64,000 nt of DNA from Vibrio syngnathi (GTDB lineage: Bacteria; Pseudomonadota; Gammaproteobacteria; Enterobacterales; Vibrionaceae): assembly GCF_002119525.1 (NCBI RefSeq), contig NZ_CP017916.1, positions 2,418,001-2,482,000 of the forward strand, given 5' to 3'. A program made the translations under genes and the position numbers. A model generated the notes under the pieces. The model saw only the letters and a list, made by a program, of their open reading frames with translations, searched no databases and was not told the origin of the DNA. Below, piece by piece: positions 20,033 to 31,778 of the stretch; the stretch's first letter is position 1; each line of letters begins with the position of its first letter.

Positions 20033-20801
20033 CTGTTTTTAACGGATACGAAGTTTTAGCGGAGTCCAAGGTGCGACGCGTATTCGTTCTAAAACTGGCT
20101 CCAACCGGAGAAAAACGGCGTTTCAGGTGCCAATGAGGCTTAATCGGTTTAAGCGGATAAGTACGCTTACGAGCAACAATAAAGTATTGGCTACCAGCGA
20201 ACGATGCGCAGCTGCCTAAGCTGTTCTCCAACCACGTCCACATCGCTTGGTATTTACTCATAGGGAACAGTGCGTAGGTGTCACAATGAATCACTTCATA
20301 ATTAAGTACGCCTAGCCAATCTTTAATTCGGTTTGGCGTATACATACGCCCACTCCATGGCAAGCTGTTCTTTCGCCAAGGCATCAAACTGGCAAGCCCA
20401 GTGACACTGATTGGGTTAAAGCCGGTGATAATGATATAGCCATCGTCCATCATCACTCGATCGACTTCTCTCAATAGTCGGTGTGGGTCGTTGCTATAAT
20501 CTAACCGATGACTCAGCACCACAACATCAAAGCTTTTCTCCAAAAAGGGCAAATTATAGCCATCCGCTATCACATTATGTAATGGGTTCTGGATATCTAG
20601 GTTTACTTGATGTTGAATGTTGCATGTGCAGCTAGAAATCTCACTACTGAGGCCGCCGAGCTTGAGCATGTGGTAACCAAAAAGCTTTGGACACCACTCA
20701 TCGAGTCGAGTTTGAATTGATTCTCTCAACCAGTCCCCATTGTGCAACTGTGCCCAAGTGTAAGGACGCTCAAACTTCTTTCTGCTACGCGCTGGCTTCA
20801 T
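20016..20801 (-). CDS. yafS: SAM-dependent methyltransferase, YafS-like
   Basis: A 261-residue class I methyltransferase. The methyltransferase core spans about residues 40-190, with the motif [41 protein letters not shown] typical of the Methyltransf_11 group. The N-terminus ([20 protein letters not shown]) and the gap to gloB match the E. coli yafS-gloB arrangement. The substrate is unknown. A TTG lies one codon upstream; the ATG is used here, with no strong ribosome binding site for either. The 3' end overlaps a terminator. Confidence 0.82.
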   Translation of the reverse strand: MKPARSRKKFERPYTWAQLHNGDWLRESIQTRLDEWCPKLFGYHMLKLGGLSSEISSCTCNIQHQVNLDIQNPLHNVIADGYNLPFLEKSFDVVVLSHRLDYSNDPHRLLREVDRVMMDDGYIIITGFNPISVTGLASLMPWRKNSLPWSGRMYTPNRIKDWLGVLNYEVIHCDTYALFPMSKYQAMWTWLENSLGSCASFAGSQYFIVARKRTYPLKPIKPHWHLKRRFSPVGASFRTNTRRTLDSAKTSYPLKTEKADS

Positions 20802-20854
20802 CAATAATCTATCTCACTTATTCTGTCTCACTAAAAGTGACTGGAGAACCAATA

Positions 20855-21613
20855 ATGTTACATATCAAAAGCATACCTGCATTTAACGACAATTACATCT
20901 GGCTGATTCAAAATAGCGATCGCCGTTGTGCTGTCGTCGACCCTGGTGATGCAGCTCCAGTATTAGAGTACTTAGCACACCATGAGCTAACTTTAGATGC
21001 GATCTTGATTACGCACCACCACCACGATCACATTGGTGGCGTGCCAGAGCTGGTAAGACAATTCCCTGGCGTGGATGTCGTTGGCCCCAAAAATGAACCT
21101 ATCCCAACCTTAACGCATCCCGTTGATGACGGTGACCAATTAGAGCTGTTTGGCGAAGTATTCCTCGTGCTAGGACTTAGTGGGCACACCGCTGGGCACA
21201 TTGGTTATGTTGGTGATGCCAAACTGTTTTGTGGCGATGTACTGTTTTCAGCTGGTTGTGGGCGAATCATGGAAGGCACACCACAGCAGATGTTTGATGC
21301 ATTGAACAAGATCACAGCGCTCCCACAAGAAACCGAGGTTTACTGTGCTCATGAATACACGGCAGCCAATATCGCTTTTGCACTGGCTGTTGAGCCTGAC
21401 AACCAACATTTGCAACAATACCGCGACCAAGTGAATCGGCTTCGAGCTCAAAATAAGTCGACCATCCCTACAAATTTAAGACAAGAAAAGTTTGTTAACC
21501 CCTTCTTACGCTACACAGAACCAAGTGTAGTGAAATCAGTATCTAATCGTACCGAGCAGACCGATCCTTTATCGGTTTTTACCGCTTTACGTGCGTGGAA
21601 GAACGAATTTTAA
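20855..21613 (+). CDS. gloB: Hydroxyacylglutathione hydrolase (glyoxalase II)
   Basis: Hydrolyses S-lactoylglutathione to lactate and glutathione, completing methylglyoxal detoxification. The metallo-beta-lactamase metal site is [10 protein letters not shown], giving His54, His56, Asp58 and His59, with GHTAGHIGY and [13 protein letters not shown] downstream. The 252-residue length matches the family. The open frame runs 56 codons further upstream across yafS, but GGAG eight bases before this ATG and the family start [16 protein letters not shown] settle the start. It lies just upstream of mltD, as in E. coli. Confidence 0.95.
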   Translation: MLHIKSIPAFNDNYIWLIQNSDRRCAVVDPGDAAPVLEYLAHHELTLDAILITHHHHDHIGGVPELVRQFPGVDVVGPKNEPIPTLTHPVDDGDQLELFGEVFLVLGLSGHTAGHIGYVGDAKLFCGDVLFSAGCGRIMEGTPQQMFDALNKITALPQETEVYCAHEYTAANIAFALAVEPDNQHLQQYRDQVNRLRAQNKSTIPTNLRQEKFVNPFLRYTEPSVVKSVSNRTEQTDPLSVFTALRAWKNEF

Positions 21614-21683
21614 CAAATACAGGCTTGTCACTCATAGGGAGTGGCAAGTATTATCATCGGCCGTTTATTAAAAAGGCTGTAAC

Positions 21684-23255
21684 ATGCGAGTTAAGTACAG
21701 CTGGGCTTTGGTACTACTACTTTCTGGTTGCCAATTAACTCAGTCAGAGAATCCAGACCAAGCTTCCGAGCAAACCAACACCTCCCCTACTAAAGAAGTT
21801 TCTCAAGCGAACGTTTCACCGGGAACGACCCGAGAAGAACCAAAAGTTGAAACACCCGTCGTTACTCCACAAACACAACAAGATGTTTGGAAACGTATTG
21901 CGATGCAACTTGAAATGGAAGTGCCTGACCAAAAGAAAGTCGACTACTACCGCACTTGGTACCTCAAGCACCCTGGTCATCTAAAAACCGTATCAAAACG
22001 CGCTGAACCTTTCCTTTATCTGATCACAACTAAGATTGAAGAAAAAGGCTTACCACTAGAATTGGCATTGTTGCCAGTTGTAGAAAGTTCTTTCGATGCG
22101 TTTGCCTACTCTCATGGCAGCGCTGCAGGTCTATGGCAATTTATTTCTGGCACAGGCAAAGCTTACGGACTAGAACAAAACTTCTGGTACGATGGCCGCC
22201 GTGACGTAGCCGCTTCAACCGACGCTGCATTGGATTTCTTGACCGACCTAAACAAACGTTTTGATGGGAACTGGCAACACGCAATCGCTGCCTACAACAG
22301 TGGCGGTGGTCGTGTGAACAGCGCAATCCGTAAGAACAAGAAGCTGGGTAAGCCAATCGACTTCTTCTCTCTAGACTTGCCAAAAGAGACCAGCAGCTAT
22401 GTACCTAAGCTACTTGCACTGGCTGACGTGATTGCTAACCAAGAAAAGTATGGCATCGATATCCCTGCGATCCCGAACAAGCCAGTACTGACTCTGGTTA
22501 ACCCAAGTGAACAACTTGATTTAGCCATTGCCGCAAGCTACGCCGGCATTCCTGTCAAAGAACTGCAAGGCTACAACCCAGCTTATAACCAGTGGGCAAC
22601 GGCACCAGAGAAACACCAACAATTATTGCTTCCTTTAGGCTCTGTTGAGAAGTTCAACAAAGAAGTGGCAGCCAATAAAGGCAAAGGCATGAAGTTGGTG
22701 CGTTACAAGGTTCAGTCTGGTGACAGCATTAGCGTACTCGCAAGCAAATATAACACCACCAGTAAAGTGATCCGCTCAGCAAACGGTTTGAGCAACAATA
22801 ATATTCGTGTTGGTCAGCACCTATTTATTCCAACATCAACAAAAGACGACAAGACATACGCACTAAGCGCTTCAAATCGCCTAGCAAGCACACAGTCAAA
22901 GAGTCGAGGTCAATATAAGCTTAGCCATACCGTAAAAAGTGGTGACAGCCTATGGACGATTGCGCGTGCAAATAAGGTGTCTCACCAATCACTGGCTAAG
23001 TGGAATGGCATGGGACCACGCGACACGCTTAGAATTGGTCAAGAACTGGTCATTTGGAAGAATAGTTCAGACGGTGCCATCATCCGAACTGTCTTTTATA
23101 ACGTAAGATCAGGTGACACAGTCAGCGGTATTGCATCAAAGTTCAAAGTAAAAAGCACAGATGTTGTAAAATGGAACGCTTTGCAGAACAAGAAATACCT
23201 ACAGCCAGGACAAAAACTGAAGCTGTATGTTGATGTAACTAAGGTAAGTGTATGA
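21684..23255 (+). CDS. mltD: Membrane-bound lytic murein transglycosylase D
   Basis: Cleaves peptidoglycan glycan strands with anhydro-muramic acid formation. The 523-residue lipoprotein has a lipobox ending at Cys16 (LLLSGC), an SLT domain with catalytic Glu134 (LLPVVESSFDAFAYSHGSAAG) and three C-terminal LysM repeats at about residues 340-383, 413-457 and 470-516. E. coli MltD has two LysM repeats, so this one is longer. Its stop overlaps the start of the Yip1 gene by 4 bases. Confidence 0.95.
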   Translation: MRVKYSWALVLLLSGCQLTQSENPDQASEQTNTSPTKEVSQANVSPGTTREEPKVETPVVTPQTQQDVWKRIAMQLEMEVPDQKKVDYYRTWYLKHPGHLKTVSKRAEPFLYLITTKIEEKGLPLELALLPVVESSFDAFAYSHGSAAGLWQFISGTGKAYGLEQNFWYDGRRDVAASTDAALDFLTDLNKRFDGNWQHAIAAYNSGGGRVNSAIRKNKKLGKPIDFFSLDLPKETSSYVPKLLALADVIANQEKYGIDIPAIPNKPVLTLVNPSEQLDLAIAASYAGIPVKELQGYNPAYNQWATAPEKHQQLLLPLGSVEKFNKEVAANKGKGMKLVRYKVQSGDSISVLASKYNTTSKVIRSANGLSNNNIRVGQHLFIPTSTKDDKTYALSASNRLASTQSKSRGQYKLSHTVKSGDSLWTIARANKVSHQSLAKWNGMGPRDTLRIGQELVIWKNSSDGAIIRTVFYNVRSGDTVSGIASKFKVKSTDVVKWNALQNKKYLQPGQKLKLYVDVTKVSV

Positions 23256-23938
23256 ACCCGTCAAGTAACCCACTCGTCATGCTGTTGGATATATTCCGTT
23301 CACCAACAGCTTGTTTCTTAGCGCTTTATCAAAGAAGTGCTTGGGGATGGCAACCCTACGTCGTATTAATGCTCAGCCCATTCTTATTTTGGGGAGCCTA
23401 TTTTTCGAATGTAGATTTTGCATGGTTAAGCGCTGAGTTGTCACTGCAACTGGCTCAAACAAACCCTGACCAATTGGCGTTACTTGACAGTAATACTCTA
23501 CTCGCGAGTGAAATCATCAGTGATGTATTCGGCCGTACGTTAACCATCATTCTGTTGGCATTTTGGTTTAACTTGGCAACAAAGCCAAGCCAACACCAAC
23601 ATAGCTTTTGGCGATGGTTTGCAGCCGCATCGGTTGTGATATTCCCTGCCGTTTTAGGTGATGTAGCAAGCTACGCAAGCTTAATTCTTAAGCATGGACA
23701 TGTGATGAACTACGCTGCTGATTTGAACAGCATAAATGGCTTAATCAAGTTACCACTTACCAATGAGTGGTCGCAGTTTGCGAGCTCATTACCACTGTTG
23801 TTACCTTGGTACATCGTACTAGGTTATGCCGCGGTATTAACGTGGACTGAGTTTGAGCGTGGGCAAGCACTGGTCATCTCTGGCTTGCCATGGGTTGGTT
23901 ACTACCTAATCTGGGCTCTCTATATTTTAATATTCTAA
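23252..23938 (+). CDS. Yip1-family inner-membrane protein
   Basis: A 228-residue protein with five to six hydrophobic segments (about 30-48, 88-106, 118-140, 172-192, 200-225), fitting the bacterial YIP1 family (Pfam Yip1). No function is established. The ATG overlaps the mltD stop (ATGA) and AAGG precedes it, so it is translated with mltD; a link to envelope maintenance is only inferred from that. Confidence 0.78.
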   Translation: MNPSSNPLVMLLDIFRSPTACFLALYQRSAWGWQPYVVLMLSPFLFWGAYFSNVDFAWLSAELSLQLAQTNPDQLALLDSNTLLASEIISDVFGRTLTIILLAFWFNLATKPSQHQHSFWRWFAAASVVIFPAVLGDVASYASLILKHGHVMNYAADLNSINGLIKLPLTNEWSQFASSLPLLLPWYIVLGYAAVLTWTEFERGQALVISGLPWVGYYLIWALYILIF

Positions 23939-23952
23939 GCTTGAGTCGATAA

Positions 23953-23985
23953 AATAAAGGCTAGAGAATACTCACTAGCCTATTT
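23953..23985. terminator. Convergent terminator between Yip1 gene and yafD
   Basis: AGGCTAG pairs with CTAGCCT around a ten-base loop, flanked by AAATA and TATTT. Weaker than the other terminators in the window. Confidence 0.6.
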
Positions 23986-24048
23986 GTTTCATTAGCTAAT
24001 TATTAAAAGTAACCACTGTGCGAATAGTTAATTGCCATTGGCTTGTTA

Positions 24049-24891
24049 CTATCTAGCCTTAAAGGTCACTCGCATAGGGTTATGATCAGAAGCGTCCGTA
24101 ATGGGCGCTTTTGCTTTTTCTACATCTAGCCCTCGATAGAACACATGATCGAGCACCAGCCCTGTAATGAACTGAGTTCTGTTATCTGGCTCAAAAGCAA
24201 CTTCCGTCAAACCTACCTGTTCCAACGCATCTTTCAATACAGTAAAGCGAGCTTCACTCCAGCTATTAAAATCCCCAGCAAAAATAACAGGCCCACGATA
24301 CTTTTGGAGATTGTCGGTTAAGCTCTTGAGCTGAGCCTCGTAATCTTCCGTACCAAAGGTAAAGTTCACCGCATGGATATTAATCACAGCCAGTTCTTCG
24401 CCATTACTTAGCAAGTAGCGAGACCAAAGTGCGGATTTAGGCAATTGAAGCCAAGGTTCTTCATGAGTAAAAGCACAAGCTTCAATCGGTAAATGGGTGG
24501 CTAAGTTGAGTACACCCGCACTTTGTTCAAAGGCTTCAAATGCATTCACACGAGTACTTCCCCATTGACCACTCGTTACCCATTGGCGAAGCCCTTCTGT
24601 CATACTCGCTTCTTGCAGCAAAACTAAATCGCTATCGGCTGACAGCTTATTTAACTCACTTTGCCAATTATTTCGGTTTTGCTTATAGATATTCCACACG
24701 GTAATGTCTAGGCCATCAGACACATCAATCGCTTTCGGGGCAGAGTTTTGGTAGCAGCTGTAAATATCGTTGCTCGTATTTCCAGAAGAAGTGATCAAGT
24801 TGGGTTTATTCGGGATCACGAAGATAAAATGAAAACTAACGACAGCAAGCGTTATCAATAGCGAGATAACAATGATGGTTTTCTTAAACAT
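24049..24891 (-). CDS. yafD: Endonuclease/exonuclease/phosphatase family protein, YafD-like
   Basis: A 280-residue protein with one N-terminal membrane anchor (residues 4-26) and an EEP-fold domain: VWNIYKQNRNNW, LLQEASMTEG (catalytic Glu), VIFAGDFNSWSEAR and the terminal ASDHNPM with the catalytic Asp-His. It corresponds to E. coli YafD, encoded near mltD-gloB there too. The substrate is unknown. The active site should face the periplasm if the anchor is N-in. Confidence 0.85.
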   Translation of the reverse strand: MFKKTIIVISLLITLAVVSFHFIFVIPNKPNLITSSGNTSNDIYSCYQNSAPKAIDVSDGLDITVWNIYKQNRNNWQSELNKLSADSDLVLLQEASMTEGLRQWVTSGQWGSTRVNAFEAFEQSAGVLNLATHLPIEACAFTHEEPWLQLPKSALWSRYLLSNGEELAVINIHAVNFTFGTEDYEAQLKSLTDNLQKYRGPVIFAGDFNSWSEARFTVLKDALEQVGLTEVAFEPDNRTQFITGLVLDHVFYRGLDVEKAKAPITDASDHNPMRVTFKAR

Positions 24892-24911
24892 ACAGCACCC
24901 TACCAGAAATG

Positions 24912-24937
24912 AAAAAGGAGCGATAAACGCTCCTTTT
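24912..24937 (-). terminator. glnB terminator
   Basis: AAAAGGAGCG pairs with CGCTCCTTTT around a five-base loop. It reads into a T-run on the minus strand, just after the glnB stop. Confidence 0.88.
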
Positions 24938-24951
24938 AGGGTAATAGTTTT

Positions 24952-25299
<348 letters not shown>

Positions 25300-25348
25300 T
25301 TAAACTGTGCGAATGGCTCATTATCGGTTAGCTATAGTAAACATTCAA

Positions 25349-25379
25349 TGAAAAAAGCCAGAGCATTAAAGCTCTGGCT
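25349..25379 (-). terminator. Terminator of the cytochrome c gene
   Basis: AGCCAGAGC pairs with GCTCTGGCT around a six-base loop; six A on the plus strand give the T-run on the minus strand. Confidence 0.88.
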
Positions 25380-25420
25380 CGAAATTTATCATCTTGTTTA
25401 ATCAGCGCTTTGAGAAGGTA

Positions 25421-25732
25421 TTACTTAAGGCTTGCGTAGTAAGCGGCTAGATTTGCGATGTCTTCATCACTCAGCATAGAAGCTTGAGCCTGCATTACAG
25501 CGGCCAAACCGCCGGTGCGCTGGCCGCTCTTATAGGCCTTAATTGATGAAGCGATGTATTGCTCGTTTTGGCCTTTAAGGTTTGGATATCCTGGGATCAT
25601 TGCGATACCGTCTGCGCCATGACAAGCCGCACAGATTGCCGCTTTTGCTTGACCTGCAGCAACATCACCCGCCAGAGCGTTACCACTCAATACCCCAAGT
25701 CCAAGAACTAACCCTAGTGTAATTTTCTTCAT
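25421..25732 (-). CDS. Small periplasmic class I c-type cytochrome
   Basis: A 103-residue protein with a signal peptide ([21 protein letters not shown]) and a single haem-binding motif CAACH at residues 34-38, plus a C-terminal helix ([16 protein letters not shown]) typical of cytochrome c5/c553-type carriers. It should shuttle electrons in the periplasm; the partner oxidase or reductase is not encoded nearby. The frame has an ATG four codons earlier, but GGA seven bases before the inner ATG favours the chosen start. Confidence 0.88.
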   Translation of the reverse strand: MKKITLGLVLGLGVLSGNALAGDVAAGQAKAAICAACHGADGIAMIPGYPNLKGQNEQYIASSIKAYKSGQRTGGLAAVMQAQASMLSDEDIANLAAYYASLK

Positions 25733-25790
25733 TGCATATTCCATTAATTATTTTTATTTAAGTGACGTAGAATTGTGACACAAACTTTTT

Positions 25791-27131
25791 CTACTTGCTC
25801 CAAAGCGCTTCACAATCTTGACCTTCGTAGTTTTTATCTACGAATAAGCCTAGAACAGCGATCACTCGATCGCCATCCATTAATATCGGCGTTCTACGTC
25901 TTAACCAACTGGGTACTTGGTATTCCTGAAAAAGCTTTTTGAGTTTTCGACTATGACCACGACCAACCGGGTGAGCCGACAATCCCTCAGGGTTAAAGGT
26001 CACTCGCAGTGTTCCGCTCATTTTGTTGAGACTAAAACGTTGCGCCTCACTGTGGTTAGATACACCATCACTCACCGCTGAAGTTAAGTGTAGTTCCCCT
26101 AAACCATCAGGCAGAACTAAGCTATCTTCCATTGAGATATCACTTTGCCAGTTCGACAAGTCTTTGGTGTCTTGTACCAAATAGAGCTGATTATTAAAGC
26201 GCCTAATCTCAACCTCATTCAACACCAACTTAGGATTGGCATCTGCCTGAGCGCAGGCTACCTCAACCCATATAAGTTTTAGCTGCTTTTGGCTCGGCAT
26301 CGGTTGATTGCAATGGCTCAACCACATTCTTAGCAAGCGTGCGCGCAGTAAATCAGAATGCTGAGATAAGGCTTCTATTTTTAGGCTCTTACTGTTACTG
26401 CCCCCCAAAGCTTGCTGTAAGTGAGACCCAAGTAGTTCGTCGAGTAGCGACTCTTGTTCTGCGCATAATTGAGCGCTTCGGCTAACTGACTCTCGAAAGC
26501 TAGGCCAACGCTCTGTCAACGTCGGAGTGACTTGATGACGAATGAAATTTCGGTCAAAGCGCAGATCCTGATTACTCTCATCTTCCACCCAAGCTAAGCC
26601 CATATCACGCGCAGACTCTTCAATACCAGTTCTAGTCACAGACAGCAGAGGGCGAACAATGATAGCTTCTCCAAACGGCATCACTTGAGCCATTGAAGAA
26701 AGTCCTTTCGGGCCACTGCCACGTTTTAACGCCAACAAAAAAGTTTCAAGTTGGTCATCAATGTGTTGGCCTGTAATTAGAACATCACCAAAACTAAGGT
26801 GCTTCTTAAGCGAATCATAACGAGCATCTCGAGCCAGCTTTTCAACGCTTTCTCCGCTGTTAATATCTAGAGATACTCGCTCGATGGCTAAAGGAACCGA
26901 CGACACATCACACCATGTTTGGCATTGCTCAGCCCAAAGATCAGCATTCTTACTTAGACCGTGATGAACGTGTACCGCACAGCACTCAATGTGATGGGAT
27001 TTAGCGTATTGCGCAGCCAATTCCAACAACACTCGTGAATCGACACCACCACTGAAAGCAACGACTAACCGACGAGGTTCGAGCTCGCTTTGTTGAAATG
27101 CAGAGGTAAAAGTTTCGATTAAGTGAGTCAT
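25791..27131 (-). CDS. tilS: tRNA(Ile)-lysidine synthase
   Basis: Converts C34 of the CAU-anticodon isoleucine tRNA to lysidine so it reads AUA codons; essential. The 446-residue product has the ATP pyrophosphatase loop SGGVDS at residues 27-32, the HHGL segment, the RFDRNFIRHQV helix and the C-terminal TilS domains with GRGHSRKLKKLFQEYQVPSWLRRRTP. It lies downstream of accA but a terminator separates them. The divergence of the middle region is normal for this family. Confidence 0.93.
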   Translation of the reverse strand: MTHLIETFTSAFQQSELEPRRLVVAFSGGVDSRVLLELAAQYAKSHHIECCAVHVHHGLSKNADLWAEQCQTWCDVSSVPLAIERVSLDINSGESVEKLARDARYDSLKKHLSFGDVLITGQHIDDQLETFLLALKRGSGPKGLSSMAQVMPFGEAIIVRPLLSVTRTGIEESARDMGLAWVEDESNQDLRFDRNFIRHQVTPTLTERWPSFRESVSRSAQLCAEQESLLDELLGSHLQQALGGSNSKSLKIEALSQHSDLLRARLLRMWLSHCNQPMPSQKQLKLIWVEVACAQADANPKLVLNEVEIRRFNNQLYLVQDTKDLSNWQSDISMEDSLVLPDGLGELHLTSAVSDGVSNHSEAQRFSLNKMSGTLRVTFNPEGLSAHPVGRGHSRKLKKLFQEYQVPSWLRRRTPILMDGDRVIAVLGLFVDKNYEGQDCEALWSK

Positions 27132-27180
27132 GGGGTTAAGTGAGCCGTGTGTACTAATGAGAAAGGAGAATGTTTTAATA

Positions 27181-27213
27181 ATAAAAAAGGGTTGGCACTG
27201 AGTCCAACCCTTT
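27181..27213 (-). terminator. accA terminator
   Basis: AAAGGGTTGG pairs with CCAACCCTTT around an eight-base loop, with a T-run on the minus strand. It separates the dnaE-accA unit from tilS. Confidence 0.9.
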
Positions 27214-27262
27214 CATCAACTTGTTACGGAAAGCAAGTCTTATACCTTGCTAAGGTCGCTTA

Positions 27263-28222
27263 TCAGCAGTAACCGTAGCTCATTAGACGCTGGTAACGAC
27301 GCTCTAGAAGTGCTTCGTTATCAAATTGCTCTAACTCTTCTAACTGCTTAACTAACATGTCTTTCATGTTCTGAGCTGTCTGTATTGGATCGCGGTGCGC
27401 GCCACCTAGAGGCTCAGGGATGATTTCATCGATAAGCTCAAGCTCTTTAAGGCGAGGAGCAACTAGGCCCATCGCTTCAGCAGCTTGTGGTGCTTTATCT
27501 GAATCGCGCCATAAGATTGAAGCACAACCTTCTGGAGAGATTACTGAGTACGTAGAGTACTGAAGCATGTTCACGTAATCACCAACACCAATCGCTAGTG
27601 CACCACCAGAACCGCCTTCACCTACAACGTTACAGATAACCGGAACTGAAAGGCCAGCCATCACTTTTAGGTTCTTAGCGATAGCTTCAGATTGACCGCG
27701 CTCTTCAGCACCAACACCTGGGTAAGCACCCGCTGTGTCGATAAAGGTAATGATAGGCATGTTGAAGCGCTCAGCCGTTTCCATTAGGCGAAGTGCCTTA
27801 CGGTAACCTTCTGGCTTTGGCATACCAAAGTTACGGATCACTTTCTCTTTAGTCTCACGACCTTTCTGGTGACCAATAACCATAACAGGACGGCCATTTA
27901 GACGAGCCATACCACCCACAATAGCTTTGTCGTCAGCGTATGCGCGATCGCCCGCCATCTCTTCAAACTCTGTGAATGCATGCTCCAGGTAATCTTTGGT
28001 GTAAGGACGTTGAGGGTGACGAGCAAGTTGAGCTACCTGCCATGCACCTAAGTCACTAAAGATTTTCTGTTTAAGCTCTAAGCTTTTTTTCTCTAGTTGT
28101 TCGATTTCTTTGTCTAGATCTACCGCTGTGTCACCACCGTGACGTGAAACGTCACGTAGCGCTTCGATTTTTGCTTCAAGTTCAGCGATAGGCTTTTCAA
28201 ATTCTAGAAAGTTCAGGCTCAT
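27263..28222 (-). CDS. accA: Acetyl-CoA carboxylase carboxyltransferase, alpha subunit
   Basis: The alpha half of the carboxyltransferase that makes malonyl-CoA for fatty acid synthesis, working with AccD. The 319-residue protein (the family's exact length) contains [23 protein letters not shown] and [17 protein letters not shown], the CoA and oxyanion regions. AAGGA precedes the ATG. It follows dnaE after 45 bases containing a small hairpin, in the widespread lpxB-rnhB-dnaE-accA order. Confidence 0.97.
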   Translation of the reverse strand: MSLNFLEFEKPIAELEAKIEALRDVSRHGGDTAVDLDKEIEQLEKKSLELKQKIFSDLGAWQVAQLARHPQRPYTKDYLEHAFTEFEEMAGDRAYADDKAIVGGMARLNGRPVMVIGHQKGRETKEKVIRNFGMPKPEGYRKALRLMETAERFNMPIITFIDTAGAYPGVGAEERGQSEAIAKNLKVMAGLSVPVICNVVGEGGSGGALAIGVGDYVNMLQYSTYSVISPEGCASILWRDSDKAPQAAEAMGLVAPRLKELELIDEIIPEPLGGAHRDPIQTAQNMKDMLVKQLEELEQFDNEALLERRYQRLMSYGYC

Positions 28223-28242
28223 CTATGAATCCTTGTTGATTC

Positions 28243-28262
28243 AGCTCCACAATCATGGAGCT
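28243..28262 (-). repeat. Small hairpin between dnaE and accA
   Basis: AGCTCCA pairs with TGGAGCT around a six-base loop and has no following T-run. It lies in the 45-base gap between co-directional genes, so it is more likely an mRNA processing or stability element than a terminator. Confidence 0.5.
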
Positions 28263-28267
28263 AAATT

Positions 28268-31200
28268 TTAGTTAAATTCGAGTTCTACTTGGCTATTTCC
28301 AAGCAGCTGTTTTAATTCGTCTAGTAATGTATCACTTGGCGTCACACGCCATTCTGTGCCCAATGTTAACCGCGCTCTAGCGTCGACACGCTGGTAGTAT
28401 ACATTGACTGGGACCGTTCCTGCTCTATAAGGTTCTAAGATTTGACTAAAGCGTTCAAAAAATTGACCATTAATTTGGGATTGCTCGATAGATATCGACA
28501 CTCCACGAGCATATTTCTCACGGGCGCTTCCTAAGTCCATGACCTCGCGCGCGGACATTTTAAGCCCACCATTGAAATCATCAAAGCTGACCTGTCCAGA
28601 AACGACCACTATTTTATCTTTTTCGAGCAATTCAGCGTAGCGATCGAGCGCATCCGAGAACAACATCACTTCCATTCGCCCCGATCGGTCGTCGAGGGTC
28701 ATCAAACCAATTCGAGTTCCGCGCTTCGTGGTCATTACCCTAGCCGCAATGACCAAACCTGCAATCGTTAAGGATTGGTCACGACGAGTCGGCGTCGCAT
28801 CTTTCAAGCGACAGCTGGTGTATTTCGCAAGTTCTTTAATGTAAGCATTCACCGGGTGACCCGTTAAATACAAACCAAGCGTTTCGCGTTCACCTTCAAG
28901 CCAAACCTTCTCAGGCCATTTAGGCACTTGAGTATACTTGTGTTCAACCTCTTCCGGAGCATCGGTCAAAACACCAAACATATCAGATTGACCAAACGAC
29001 TCTGCATGGTGATGTTGGCTCGCCGCCTTCACCGCATCTTTCAATGATGCCATCATCGCCGCTCGGTGAGGACCTAATCTATCTAAGGCTCCGGATAGAA
29101 TCAACTTTTCAATAACACGCTTGTTGACCTTCTTCAGATCAAGACGTGCACAGAAGTCGAATAAATCTTTAAAGTAACCGCCTTTGTTACGCGCTTCGAT
29201 GATGGCTTCAATTGGGCCTTCACCAACCCCTTTAATCGCACCGATGCCATAAACAATCGCGCCATCTTCATCGACATTAAAGCGGTATAAGCCGGAATTA
29301 ATATCGGGTGGAAGAAGCTTGAGCTTCATACGGAAACACTCATCAACAAGGCCAATAACCTTTTCGGTGTTATCCATATCTGCGGTCATTACTGCCGCCA
29401 TAAATTCCGCTGGGTAGTGGGTTTTAAGCCACAGCGTTTGATAAGAAACCAGTGCGTATGCAGCCGAGTGAGATTTGTTAAAGCCGTAGCCCGCAAACTT
29501 CTCTACCAAGTCAAAGATCTTCATGGACAGTTCGCCATCAACACCATTGGCTTCAGCACCTTCTTTGAAGGTACCACGCTGTTTTGCCATCTCTTCAGGC
29601 TTTTTCTTACCCATCGCACGACGCAGCATATCGGCTCCACCAAGCGTATAGCCCGCAAGGATCTGAGCGATTTGCATTACCTGTTCTTGATACAGGATGA
29701 TGCCATACGTAGGTTCAAGTGTCTCTTTAAGCGATTCGTGTTGCCACTTTTCATCAGGGTAAGATACAGCTTCTCGGCCATGTTTACGGTCGATAAAGTT
29801 ATCTACCATGCCTGATTGTAGGGGGCCCGGACGGAATAAGGCCACCAATGCGATGATATCTTCAAAACAGTCGGGTTGCAGACGCTTGATCAGATCTTTC
29901 ATACCGCGGGATTCCAGTTGGAATACCGCCGTCGTTTCAGAATTTTGTAATAAGTTAAATGACGCTTGATCATCCAGAGGAATCGACTCGATACGAACCG
30001 GATCTTTCCCCTCTTTCGCTAAGCGAGGGTTTACTAGGCCTAGTGCCCAGTCAATGATCGTCAGTGTACGCAGTCCCAAGAAATCAAACTTAACCAAGCC
30101 AGCAGTTTCTACGTCATTCTTATCGAATTGCGTTACTGGGAAGTTACCTTCAGCATCGGCATAGATAGGTGCAAAATCAGTAATCGTGGTCGGTGAGATT
30201 ACAACACCACCCGCGTGCTTACCTGCGTTTCGCGTACAACCTTCTAGAATTCGACATTTATCAATCAGCTCACGAACTTCTTCATCGCCGTCGTAGAGTT
30301 CAGGCAATGCAGGCTCAGCGAGGAATGCTTTCTCTAGCGTCATACCCGGATCAGGCGGAACTAGCTTAGAAATACGGTCAACGAAGCCAAATGGGTGGCC
30401 TAATACACGGCCAACGTCACGGATTACCGCTTTTGCCGCCATAGTACCGAAGGTGATGATCTGAGAAACGGCATCACGACCGTACATTTCAGCTACGTGG
30501 TCAATAACTTGGTCACGTTTATCCATACAGAAATCGATATCGAAATCGGGCATGGATACACGTTCTGGGTTCAAGAAACGTTCGAACAGCAAGTCATATT
30601 CAAGTGGATCAAGATCGGTGATATCAAGTGCGTAAGCCACCAAAGAACCAGCACCAGAACCACGACCTGGGCCTACTGGTACATCGTTATCTTTTGACCA
30701 CTGGATGAACTCCATTACGATCAAGAAGTAACCTGGGAAACCCATGTTATTAACTACTTCTAGCTCGATTTTAAGTCGCTCATCGTATTCAGGCCTGCGT
30801 TCAGCTCTGACTTTTTCATCAGGAAACAGGAATGCTAAACGTCGCTCAAGACCTTCTTCTGATTTTTTGATCAGGAAGTCTTCAATCGCTAAACCTTCCG
30901 TTGGGAAGTTAGGTAAGAAGTACTCCCCTAAACGTACAGTCACGTTACAACGCTTAGCGATCTCAACACTGTTCTCCAATGCTTCAGGGATATCTGAGAA
31001 CAACTCACACATCTCTTCTTCGCTACGGAGGTACTGTTGTGGACTGTAGTTTTTCGGTCGACGTGGATCAACCATGGTAAAGCCGTCGTGAATCGCCACA
31101 CGGATTTCATGAGCGTCAAACAAGTCTTCGGAAATGAAGACCACTTCATTAGTCGCGACAACAGGTAAGTCTTCTTGCTCGGCTAATTCCAGCGCAAAGT

Positions 31201-31747
31201 GCAGATAAGACTCTTCGTCCGAACGTCCAGTTCGAATGAGCTCCAGATAAAAACGGTCTGCGAAATGTGTTTTGTAAAACTCAACGCTGCTTGCAACCAA
31301 CTCTCTATTGCCTTTCAGCAACGCTTTACCAATCTCACCTTCTTTTGCACCCGATAAAAGAATCAGGCCTTCCGCATGTTCAATCAGCCACTCTTTATCA
31401 ATAACAGGTTGATGCTGTACATGACCACGAAGATAGGCCTTCGAGATCAATAAAGTAAGGTTGTTGTAACCCTTGTTATCCGTGGCCAGTATTGTCAACT
31501 TTGTTAACTCGTCACCAAATTCTGGAGACTGCATAACGAAGTCCGCACCAATAATAGGTTTAACCCCACACCCATGGGCAGTACCGTAAAACTTAACCAA
31601 GCCACAAAGGTTGGTAAAGTCGGTAAGTGCTAGAGCAGGCATACCCATTTCAGCGACTTTTTTTACTAATGGTGGCACCTTAGATAGGCCATCCACCATC
31701 GAAAAGTCACTGTGTACGCGTAGGTGAACAAATTTTGGATCTGACAT
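28268..31747 (-). CDS. dnaE: DNA polymerase III alpha subunit
   Basis: The polymerase subunit of the replicase, 1159 residues as in other gamma-proteobacteria. The N-terminal PHP domain ([15 protein letters not shown]) leads to the catalytic palm with [14 protein letters not shown] holding two of the catalytic aspartates, then the fingers ([23 protein letters not shown]), a helix-hairpin-helix region and an OB fold ([19 protein letters not shown]). It contacts DnaQ, encoded at 19 kb. AGGA lies before the ATG, and a perfect inverted repeat lies just upstream of that. Confidence 0.97.
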   Translation of the reverse strand: MSDPKFVHLRVHSDFSMVDGLSKVPPLVKKVAEMGMPALALTDFTNLCGLVKFYGTAHGCGVKPIIGADFVMQSPEFGDELTKLTILATDNKGYNNLTLLISKAYLRGHVQHQPVIDKEWLIEHAEGLILLSGAKEGEIGKALLKGNRELVASSVEFYKTHFADRFYLELIRTGRSDEESYLHFALELAEQEDLPVVATNEVVFISEDLFDAHEIRVAIHDGFTMVDPRRPKNYSPQQYLRSEEEMCELFSDIPEALENSVEIAKRCNVTVRLGEYFLPNFPTEGLAIEDFLIKKSEEGLERRLAFLFPDEKVRAERRPEYDERLKIELEVVNNMGFPGYFLIVMEFIQWSKDNDVPVGPGRGSGAGSLVAYALDITDLDPLEYDLLFERFLNPERVSMPDFDIDFCMDKRDQVIDHVAEMYGRDAVSQIITFGTMAAKAVIRDVGRVLGHPFGFVDRISKLVPPDPGMTLEKAFLAEPALPELYDGDEEVRELIDKCRILEGCTRNAGKHAGGVVISPTTITDFAPIYADAEGNFPVTQFDKNDVETAGLVKFDFLGLRTLTIIDWALGLVNPRLAKEGKDPVRIESIPLDDQASFNLLQNSETTAVFQLESRGMKDLIKRLQPDCFEDIIALVALFRPGPLQSGMVDNFIDRKHGREAVSYPDEKWQHESLKETLEPTYGIILYQEQVMQIAQILAGYTLGGADMLRRAMGKKKPEEMAKQRGTFKEGAEANGVDGELSMKIFDLVEKFAGYGFNKSHSAAYALVSYQTLWLKTHYPAEFMAAVMTADMDNTEKVIGLVDECFRMKLKLLPPDINSGLYRFNVDEDGAIVYGIGAIKGVGEGPIEAIIEARNKGGYFKDLFDFCARLDLKKVNKRVIEKLILSGALDRLGPHRAAMMASLKDAVKAASQHHHAESFGQSDMFGVLTDAPEEVEHKYTQVPKWPEKVWLEGERETLGLYLTGHPVNAYIKELAKYTSCRLKDATPTRRDQSLTIAGLVIAARVMTTKRGTRIGLMTLDDRSGRMEVMLFSDALDRYAELLEKDKIVVVSGQVSFDDFNGGLKMSAREVMDLGSAREKYARGVSISIEQSQINGQFFERFSQILEPYRAGTVPVNVYYQRVDARARLTLGTEWRVTPSDTLLDELKQLLGNSQVELEFN

Positions 31748-31762
31748 TATTTTTCCTGAGTT

Positions 31763-31778
31763 CTAGGCTCAAGCCTAG
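31763..31778 (-). repeat. Inverted repeat next to the dnaE ribosome binding site
   Basis: CTAGGC-TCAA-GCCTAG, a compact hairpin that ends about 16 bases before the dnaE ATG and next to its ribosome binding site. It could affect translation, but this is only inferred. Confidence 0.45.
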